Positions 58,059-64,000 of a stretch of DNA of 64,000 nucleotides are shown piece by piece. How positions within the stretch are numbered: position 1 is the first letter of the stretch; every line of letters starts with the position of its first letter. Position numbers and translations under genes: made by a program. Source of the DNA: Gracilibacillus sp. YIM 98692 (GTDB lineage: Bacteria; Bacillota; Bacilli; Bacillales; Amphibacillaceae); NCBI RefSeq assembly GCF_010993965.1, contig NZ_WIXM01000001.1, forward strand, positions 434,001 to 498,000, written 5' to 3'. The notes beneath the pieces are model-generated. The model worked only from the letters and a program-made list of their open reading frames with translations, was not told where the DNA came from and ran no database searches.

Positions 58059-59537
58059 ATGAGCATGGGAATTCCTTTTTGCCCGACAGATTTTCCGGAT
58101 GATTATATGGAGGAATGGATTCCGACAGTCCCTCTTTCTGAAATGGAGGAAAAAGAGTATGATGTTCTTATAATTGGTAGCGGGGCAGGTGGAGGATCAC
58201 TCCTTTGGAGACTTTGTCAAAAGTGGAAAAATACAGATAAGAAAATAGGAATGCTTGAAGCAGGAGATGCCTTGCTACCTACACATGTATCAAATATTCC
58301 AACAATGAATATTGATAGGTTAAGAAAATATTTAAGCAATCCGAAAATTTCAGAAAAAATAGGTGAACAGCTTCCTCAATATAAAGGGGCTATGATCCTT
58401 AAGATTTTAGGAGGAGCAACTGTATTTTGGGGAGCTGTTTGTCCACGTATGCCTTATTCTGAACTAAAAACATGGCCCATTCCTTTATATGAGATGGATA
58501 CATATTATAATATAGCAGATGAAGCGATGAACATTACACCCGATTATTTTCAAGATTCTCCTTTTACAACCGTTTTATTAGACCGGCTTCGGTCAAATGG
58601 CTTCCCTTTATCTGTACCTATGCCAATGGCAATGAATCTGGAACCGACTCAATATGGCATCATTCAATCTAACGTCATATTTAGTTCTATCGAATTTCTC
58701 GGTAAAGCGTTACAAATGCACTCCTTTGATTTGGCCATAAATGCCCGTGCCACTCGCCTTTGTTATGAAGGTGACTCCATAACTGGTGTTGAAGTGATGT
58801 CCCTTGAAAAAAAACTGTATAAAATAAAAGCTAAAAAAGTGGTGGTTTCAGCTGGAGCACTAGAAACACCTCGTCTATTGCTGCATTCTAACATTCCTGG
58901 GCCTGCAATCGGTCATTATTTATCAAACCATTCGATATCTATTGTGTCTTCTACCATAAATAGAAATACTTTTCCAGCATTGTTAGGGGCACTCGGGATT
59001 TTGATCCCATCTGGTCCTAACAGAGACTATCAAATCCAAATTGAAAGTAGTAAGTGGGATCAGCCGAAAGAGTCACCCTTAGAGAAGAAATTAGATATTG
59101 GTTTAAGTGCTTTTGGTAAAGTAGAATCTCGTTTTGAAAACAAGGTCACATTGGATCCAAACCGTGTCGATGAATATGGAGTTCCTAAAATTCAGGTACA
59201 ATTTTCTTATAGTAAACAAGATGATAAGATTATTCACGAGATGTCTAAAGCCTTACTATATGCGAGCTCAGCTATGGGCTCCAACCTAGTAGTAAAAGAT
59301 GGGTTTTTAGATCTATGTTTAAGGCAACCTGGTCGACCCTTTCATGATTTAGGTACATGTAGAATGGGGGTAGACTCTTATACTTCAGCTGTAAACCCTT
59401 ACTGTAAAATTCATGGAATTTCAGGATTATACGTTGCTGATAATAGCATTATTCCTACTGCTGGTGCGGTGAACCCAACACTGACTACAGTTGCACTCTC
59501 AATCAGAACTGCCGACCATATTGCCTCATCTCGATAA
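58059..59537 (+). CDS. GMC-family FAD-dependent oxidoreductase
   Basis: 492 residues. FAD-binding VLIIGSGAGGGSLLWRLC near residues 36-53; LEAGDALLP; GGATVFWGAVCPRMP; VVVSAGALETPRLLL; and the C-terminal HDLGTCRMGVD...ISGLYVADNSIIPTAGAVNP with the catalytic His/Asn region of glucose-methanol-choline oxidoreductases. No signal peptide is seen. Starts at 58056-58065 are possible behind AAAGGATG; ATG 58059 is chosen. It probably oxidises a sugar hydroxyl, the electron acceptor being unknown. It pairs with the ThuA-like protein. Confidence 0.85.
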   Translation: MSMGIPFCPTDFPDDYMEEWIPTVPLSEMEEKEYDVLIIGSGAGGGSLLWRLCQKWKNTDKKIGMLEAGDALLPTHVSNIPTMNIDRLRKYLSNPKISEKIGEQLPQYKGAMILKILGGATVFWGAVCPRMPYSELKTWPIPLYEMDTYYNIADEAMNITPDYFQDSPFTTVLLDRLRSNGFPLSVPMPMAMNLEPTQYGIIQSNVIFSSIEFLGKALQMHSFDLAINARATRLCYEGDSITGVEVMSLEKKLYKIKAKKVVVSAGALETPRLLLHSNIPGPAIGHYLSNHSISIVSSTINRNTFPALLGALGILIPSGPNRDYQIQIESSKWDQPKESPLEKKLDIGLSAFGKVESRFENKVTLDPNRVDEYGVPKIQVQFSYSKQDDKIIHEMSKALLYASSAMGSNLVVKDGFLDLCLRQPGRPFHDLGTCRMGVDSYTSAVNPYCKIHGISGLYVADNSIIPTAGAVNPTLTTVALSIRTADHIASSR

Positions 59538-59540
59538 AAA

Positions 59541-59572
59541 AATGACCTCAATCCAATATCGAGATCATTTTC
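59541..59572 (+). terminator. Terminator after the GMC oxidoreductase gene
   Basis: Stem AATGACCTC / GAGATCATT (one mismatch) with a short T-run, 4 bases after the stop. Confidence 0.6.
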
Positions 59573-59608
59573 TACCATCCAACACTATATAAACTTGTCC
59601 CGCGTACT

Positions 59609-60007
59609 TTACCCAATCAAATCCTTAATCTCCTTCACCTGCTCCCTATCTAACTCCATCACATCACTATTTTCCATACTAGTATCAGGAGCCTCTATTA
59701 ACGCTAGTTTGGTATCTTTTTGTGTAATCGTATTATGCCACAAGGTCTTCGGAATGTTATATACTTTATTCTGCTCCATCTGAACACTGCTGAATGCAAG
59801 CCTTCCATCCTCTTCTTCTGCATAAACCAAATGGCATTCTCCTGAAAGCAAGACAAACAATTCATCTGTTTCATTGTGTCGTTCTAAGTTGTTGAATCCA
59901 TTAATATCATTCTCTGGCTTCCAATTCTTTAACCCTACCATCCAATTGTCATTCACATACACCTTTTTCATGCCGTCTTGATCAAACGCAAATTGTTCAA
60001 TGTTCAT
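59609..60007 (-). CDS. Cupin-type small protein
   Basis: 132 residues, a single cupin barrel: NNLERHNETDELFVLLSGEC supplies the HxxxDExFxxLxG pattern and YNIPKTLWHNTITQ the second motif His. It is related to sugar-binding or isomerase-like cupins. It is the last gene of the ABC operon (24 bases after the permease), so its ligand may be the imported sugar. Specific function unknown. Confidence 0.7.
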   Translation of the reverse strand: MNIEQFAFDQDGMKKVYVNDNWMVGLKNWKPENDINGFNNLERHNETDELFVLLSGECHLVYAEEEDGRLAFSSVQMEQNKVYNIPKTLWHNTITQKDTKLALIEAPDTSMENSDVMELDREQVKEIKDLIG

Positions 60008-60030
60008 TCACACTACCTCCTATACAGAAT

Positions 60031-60864
60031 CTATCCTTTCACAGAACCTGATGTCATGCCTTCAATTAATTTCTTCTGTGCAAAGAAGAACATAATACAA
60101 ACAGGGATAATCGTAATAATACCGCCAGCTGTTAGCAGGTCCCACTGAACCCCTAATTGACCAATTAAATTTTTCAATGTTACGGGAATGGTCCTTGTAT
60201 CTTCATTCGTAAATAGCACCGCAAACGTATATTCATTCCATGACTGAATAAATATATAAACCCCTGTGGCAATAATCGAAGGCATCAGTACTGGTAAAAT
60301 CACTTTAATAAATGCTTTCGCTCGATTTGCACCGTCTATCAAGGCTGCCTCTTCTAGAGATGATGGGAGGTCTTTTAAATAACCTGTTAACATCCAAACC
60401 GAAAATGGAATAGTAAACGTTGCATAGGCTACTACTAGTGAAGTAGGAGTATATAATAAGTTCACACTACGCATGATCGCAAATAGCGGGATCAATAATA
60501 AGACATGCGGAAACATATTATTCGTTAAAAATAATCCCATAAATAATTGCTTTCCTTTAAAATCGAATCTAGTAAAAGCATACGCTGCAAGTACAGACAC
60601 TGTTAATGTGACAAGTGTTGTAATGGTTGCAACTAAAAAACTATTAAACATCGGTTGTAGGAAATTAAACTCTCCAAATAGTTTTCGATACGAATCAAAT
60701 GTCATATTTTCTGGCCAATAGGTGACCGTTGGGCCATATAATTCTTCTTCTGGTTTGATCGACGTAATAAACGTCCAATAAAAAGGGAACAGTAGAAAAA
60801 TTAAAATAGTGGATATTGGAAGATATAGCATGAATAATTTTTGTAATAGACTTTCTTTTTTCAC
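60031..60864 (-). CDS. Sugar ABC transporter permease (MalG type), second operon
   Basis: 277 residues, six helices; EAA loop EEAALIDGANRAKAFIKVIL. The N-terminal LPISTILIFLLFPFYWTFIT and FTFDFKGKQ-like loop are typical. It overlaps the other permease by four bases (ATGA-type coupling). No ATPase gene is in the window. Confidence 0.9.
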   Translation of the reverse strand: MKKESLLQKLFMLYLPISTILIFLLFPFYWTFITSIKPEEELYGPTVTYWPENMTFDSYRKLFGEFNFLQPMFNSFLVATITTLVTLTVSVLAAYAFTRFDFKGKQLFMGLFLTNNMFPHVLLLIPLFAIMRSVNLLYTPTSLVVAYATFTIPFSVWMLTGYLKDLPSSLEEAALIDGANRAKAFIKVILPVLMPSIIATGVYIFIQSWNEYTFAVLFTNEDTRTIPVTLKNLIGQLGVQWDLLTAGGIITIIPVCIMFFFAQKKLIEGMTSGSVKG

Positions 60865-61739
60865 TTTGTCCCCTCCTTAAATGAGTTTTTCAGGTATGGA
60901 ACAGCGACTACTGCTAGCATAAACATTAGGAAAAGCGCCATACTAGAGGAATAGCCTAAATCTAACACATTAGCTTTATTAAAAATGTATACACTTAAGG
61001 TTTGCGTAGAATAAGAAGGGCCACCGCCTGTTATGTTGTGGATAATATCAACAGAGTTCGCTACCCAAATAACTCTTAATAGGATTGTAATAAAGATTAC
61101 ATTTTTCAGAGAAGGGATCGTGATTCTAAAAAGTTTCTGCAATTTGGTTGCACCATCAATATCTGCTGCTTCATACATTTCTTGAGAAATCCCTTGTAAC
61201 CCTGCCAAAATCATAATGGCAAAGAAGGGAATACCTTGCCAGATAATTGTTACAATCACCGATCCAAAAGCAGTAGAAGTTTGCGATAAAAACATGATAG
61301 GTTGATCAACCAATCCAACCTTCATTAATAGATCATTTAACACACCATAATTCCCATCATAAATCCACTTCCACATTAAACCGATTAAAACCCCTGGTGT
61401 AGCCCAAGGAATCAAACTAACAGACCGAACAAGTCCACGTCCGATAAATTTTTGATTTAACAACAGGGCTAAGATAAAACCAAAAAAGAACTGCAGCCCA
61501 ACACCGAAAACGACCCAAATTACTGTATTTTTAAAAGCTAACCAGAAAATAGGGTCTGCAAACATTTCGGCAAAGTTTTGAAAACCTATATAAGCGATCT
61601 TATCTGGCCTTCTTAGATCATAATTTTGAAAACTCATAAAAATCGCTTCAAGTACTGGTAAAAACACGACAAAAGTAACGATTAATAAGGCAGGGGATAT
61701 TAATAAATAGGGCCATATATTAAATCGCTTTTTTTGCAA
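60861..61739 (-). CDS. Sugar ABC transporter permease (MalF type), second operon
   Basis: 292 residues, six helices; EAA loop YEAADIDGATKLQKLFRITI, VDIIHNITGGGPSYSTQTLS near the C-terminus. It is separated from the binding-protein gene by 252 bases containing a large dispersed repeat (61818-61936). Confidence 0.9.
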   Translation of the reverse strand: MQKKRFNIWPYLLISPALLIVTFVVFLPVLEAIFMSFQNYDLRRPDKIAYIGFQNFAEMFADPIFWLAFKNTVIWVVFGVGLQFFFGFILALLLNQKFIGRGLVRSVSLIPWATPGVLIGLMWKWIYDGNYGVLNDLLMKVGLVDQPIMFLSQTSTAFGSVIVTIIWQGIPFFAIMILAGLQGISQEMYEAADIDGATKLQKLFRITIPSLKNVIFITILLRVIWVANSVDIIHNITGGGPSYSTQTLSVYIFNKANVLDLGYSSSMALFLMFMLAVVAVPYLKNSFKEGTK

Positions 61740-61817
61740 GGATACTCACCTCTGCTTTCTATAAAGAGTTCATGGGGTTGTATCAATAGCTAAGTTTGCG
61801 GATGAATGAAATATTCA

Positions 61818-61936
61818 GCAACTGGAATATGCGAGACTCCTGTGGGAAAGCGAGCCTAAGAGACCCCGCAGTGAGCGGTTTTTGCTCACGAGGAGGCTCG
61901 TGGGGAGCCCACGGAAAGCGAGCATATTCCAGTTGC
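61818..61936. repeat. Large palindromic repeat inside the ABC operon
   Basis: 119 bases ended by perfect 15-base inverted repeats GCAACTGGAATATGC / GCATATTCCAGTTGC. Inside are GAGACTCCTGTGGGAAAGCG, CCCCGCAGTGAGCGGTTT, a CGAGGAGGCTCGTGGGGAGC block and CCCACGGAAAGCGAGC. This is the GC-rich repeat known from many Bacillaceae genomes (family recalled, not searched). It sits between the binding-protein and permease genes on an otherwise continuous operon. Confidence 0.85.
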
Positions 61937-61991
61937 GTGTACAGTGAGCTATTTTTGGAACAACTCCATGTTCCATTGAATCGTTTACAAC

Positions 61992-63320
61992 TTATTCTTC
62001 ATGTAACGCTTCTTGTAATGTTTGCATCGCTTCCTCTGCTGATTGATCACCTAATAGAGCAGCTGAGGTTGTATTAGGCCATATAGTACTGATCCATTCT
62101 GTCGTCGTGTCTTTAATTGGGATAATCCCTGCATATGGCATGCCATCAATCGACGCTTTCATAAATTTATTGTTTTGAAAGTGATCCAGTTGTTGAACAG
62201 TTTTACTAACTGGCACATTACCAGTCGCAATCGTCCAATCTTCTTGCCCTTTTCCAGTTGCTAAATAAGATACCCATTCAAATGCTGCTTCTTTATGCTC
62301 TGTTGATTCAAAAATGACGTTTTCTGTGTCACCCATTGATGTCCATTGGCCTTCTCCAGCTGGGAAAGCAAATGCGGAAACATCATCGCCAAACGTTTCT
62401 ACCATTTCTGCAGATGATCCAGTATGATGAATCGTCATTGCTGTTTTGCCTGATTTAAAGTTCGCAATGATTTCATTAAATCCATCTGTTGTAGCAGTCG
62501 GCGGGACATAACCATTTTCGTATATGTCTATGAAATCTTGCATTCCTTTAATTGATGCTTCACTATCTAACTCATCAAAACTGCCGCCTCGACCATGAAT
62601 AAAGCTTCCCCATGGCTCATGACCACCTGTAGCTCCTCTCATACCAAACCCATAAACGTCAGTTGTGCCATCACCATCTGTATCCATAGTCGTTTTTTCA
62701 ATCGCTGTCAGGAATTCTTCATAGGTAGTTGGAACTTCCACACCAGCCTCTTCGAAAATAGATGGGCGATAATAAACATATAAGATCTGCGTATTCCAAG
62801 GCATCACATAAATGCTGTCCGTTCCACTAGCCTTTTTCATTACGTTATAGAGATTTTCGTCAATTTCATCCTTGTCTTCCCAATTGTTAATAAAGTCATC
62901 TAGATTAACCAGCAAATCATTTGCCGTGAATAGTGGAGTTGACGTTAATTTAAAGGAAGCTACATCTGGTCCACCACCGCCTACTGCGGCTGTAAATAAT
63001 GTTTCACTATATCCTCCACCATCCCAAGGATATTCTTCCCCTACAACGGTAATCCCTTTATCATTCGTTTCATTAAACTCTGCGATAATATCTTGCATTA
63101 ACTGCGAATACTCGGAATTATCTGCCCAATACCAATAGGTGATGGTGGCCCCTTCTGAATCATCAGAGGCCTCTTCTTCATTCTCACCTTCATTTTCTGC
63201 TTCATTCTCTGTTGGCTGTTCATTTTCCTCATCCTGATCAGACGAATTCTGTGCAGCTGTACAACCTAATAGAGCTGCACCGCACCACAACATAATAAAT
63301 AATAATAATAGCTTTTTCAC
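61992..63320 (-). CDS. Sugar-binding lipoprotein of second ABC importer
   Basis: 442 residues, solute-binding protein family 1. The start is set at GTG 63320, behind AAGGAGA, giving the signal peptide VKKLLLLFIMLWCGAALLGC with lipobox Cys 20. The in-frame ATGs upstream overlap the ribosome-binding site. An acidic linker follows (ENEQPTENEAENEGENEEEA), then TITYWYWADNSEY, FTAAVGGGGPDVASFKLTST, YYRPSIFEEAGVEVPTTYEE and FGMRGATGGHEPWG. Ligand unknown; probably a mono- or short oligosaccharide. Confidence 0.9.
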   Translation of the reverse strand: MKKLLLLFIMLWCGAALLGCTAAQNSSDQDEENEQPTENEAENEGENEEEASDDSEGATITYWYWADNSEYSQLMQDIIAEFNETNDKGITVVGEEYPWDGGGYSETLFTAAVGGGGPDVASFKLTSTPLFTANDLLVNLDDFINNWEDKDEIDENLYNVMKKASGTDSIYVMPWNTQILYVYYRPSIFEEAGVEVPTTYEEFLTAIEKTTMDTDGDGTTDVYGFGMRGATGGHEPWGSFIHGRGGSFDELDSEASIKGMQDFIDIYENGYVPPTATTDGFNEIIANFKSGKTAMTIHHTGSSAEMVETFGDDVSAFAFPAGEGQWTSMGDTENVIFESTEHKEAAFEWVSYLATGKGQEDWTIATGNVPVSKTVQQLDHFQNNKFMKASIDGMPYAGIIPIKDTTTEWISTIWPNTTSAALLGDQSAEEAMQTLQEALHEE

Positions 63321-63374
63321 AAATATCATTCTCCTTATAATCATTTTTTGATGATATCCATTACTTCGAAAAGC

Positions 63375-64000
63375 CTAAACGTTCACATTATTTTTCTTAG
63401 ACATCGCTTGTTTGGTTACTTCCACTATTTTTTCACTTGTTAAACCGTATTTTTCTAATAGTTCTTCAGGAGGCCCTGATTCGCCAAATGTATCTTTCGT
63501 ACCAACACGAAGCTGCGGAACCGGATGATTCTCTGCAAGAACTTCTGCAACAGCACCTCCAAGTCCACCAATAATGGAGTGCTCTTCAGCGGTCACGATA
63601 CAGCCCGTTTTTCTTGCTTCTTGAATAATCGCCTCTTCATCAATCGGTTTGATGGTGTGCATGTTAATAACAGTAACCTCAATCCCTTGAACCGCTAATA
63701 TTTCACTTGCTAGAAGTGCTCTCTCCACCATAATGCCACAAGCAATAATCGTAGCATCTTTTCCTTCACGCATTTTTCTTGCTTTGCCAATTTCAAAGTT
63801 CCCTACGCCCTTTGTCAAAGCAGGGACAGGGACTCTTCCTAATCGAAGATACACAGGTCCGTCATACTCGGCACTTGCCTTCGTTGCTTCATATGCTTCA
63901 TCCGCATCAGCAGGAACTAACACGGTCATTTCTGGCATGGCTCTCATTGAAGCAATATCTTCTAACGCTTGATGGGTAGCCCCATCTTCTCCGCATGTTA
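63375..64000 (-). CDS. Transketolase, C-terminal subunit of a split enzyme (partial)
   Basis: About 208 residues visible; the 5' end lies beyond the window. It begins CGEDGATHQALEDIASMRAM, followed by PEMTVLVPADADEAYEATKA, GPVYLRLGR, a C-terminal domain with ATIIACGIMVERALLASEIL, VTVINMHTIKPIDEEAI, TAEEHSIIGGLGGAVAEVLA and FGESGPPEELLEKYGL. These are the pyrimidine-binding and C-terminal domains of a two-gene transketolase, in which the PP domain is a separate protein presumably encoded just upstream. It is 54 bases before the ABC binding-protein gene and on the same strand, so likely the same operon. The substrate would be a ketose phosphate. Confidence 0.85.
   Translation of the reverse strand, partial: TCGEDGATHQALEDIASMRAMPEMTVLVPADADEAYEATKASAEYDGPVYLRLGRVPVPALTKGVGNFEIGKARKMREGKDATIIACGIMVERALLASEILAVQGIEVTVINMHTIKPIDEEAIIQEARKTGCIVTAEEHSIIGGLGGAVAEVLAENHPVPQLRVGTKDTFGESGPPEELLEKYGLTSEKIVEVTKQAMSKKNNVNV

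Noticed and set aside
61796-62077. 93-codon + strand frame between permease and binding-protein genes
   Set aside because: It runs through the palindromic repeat and antisense of the binding-protein gene.
1-64000. tRNA, rRNA, phage or intact insertion-sequence genes
   Set aside because: I looked for them and found none I can support. Only miniature or degraded elements are present.

Overview
This window looks like chromosomal DNA of a low-GC, endospore-forming member of the Bacillaceae. It may be a salt- or alkali-tolerant lineage, because the secreted proteins are very acidic. The evidence is Bacillus-type Shine-Dalgarno sequences with frequent TTG and GTG starts, an alpha/beta-type small acid-soluble spore protein gene, a bioW-A-F-D plus bioI biotin operon behind a BirA operator, the fadN-fadA-fadE arrangement, and YndJ, YwaF and UvsE homologues. 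The genus cannot be fixed from the sequence. No tRNA, rRNA, CRISPR array, intact transposase or prophage was seen.

Layout. (1) 1-7.9 kb: fatty-acid beta-oxidation. fadF and fadN-fadA-fadE (fadE is cut by the window edge) run leftward, and etfB-etfA run divergently. (2) 8-20.7 kb: an accessory region of small, hypothetical and broken genes. It holds a zinc-ribbon membrane protein, two paralogous GNAT acetyltransferases (one fused to a membrane domain), a double P-loop ATPase, uvsE, spore genes, a NERD-domain protein, and a protein that is only a DnaA domain I plus a coiled coil. Four copies of an approximately 197-bp repeat built from GGTACTT hairpins are scattered here. A 1.75-kb three-gene cassette is bracketed by 137-bp direct repeats, one of which contains the start of uvsE. 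(3) 20.7-26.1 kb: biotin synthesis (bioW-bioA-bioF-bioD, then bioI), with no bioB. (4) 26.5-32.9 kb: one 2132-residue cell-wall-anchored amylopullulanase. (5) 33.4-37.7 kb: a GAF-PAS-GGDEF-EAL protein directly followed by a thiamine-diphosphate enzyme and a carboxymuconolactone-decarboxylase-like protein. (6) 38.5-52 kb: a 1783-residue wall-anchored PL9-like pectate lyase, an (alpha/alpha)-barrel enzyme with a sugar ABC importer, a LacI regulator and a Gfo/Idh/MocA dehydrogenase. (7) 52-59.5 kb: small genes, cutC, a GH43 glycosidase, yndJ, and a ThuA-like plus GMC oxidoreductase pair. (8) 59.6-64 kb: a second sugar ABC operon with a cupin downstream and a split transketolase subunit upstream (cut by the window end).

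Functionally the right half reads as a plant-polysaccharide island. Two giant surface enzymes share the same wall-proximal domain and an LPDTA sorting signal. They would cut starch/pullulan and pectin outside the cell, two ABC importers would take up the products, and GH43, the (alpha/alpha)-barrel enzyme, the dehydrogenase and the transketolase would process them. LacI-type operator motifs recur in front of the importer and dehydrogenase genes. In both importer operons a strong hairpin lies between the binding-protein gene and the permease genes.

The most unusual material is the direct-repeat cassette with two tiny paralogous basic proteins, the GGTACTT multi-hairpin repeat family, and the DnaA-domain-I protein with two degenerate relics elsewhere in the window.
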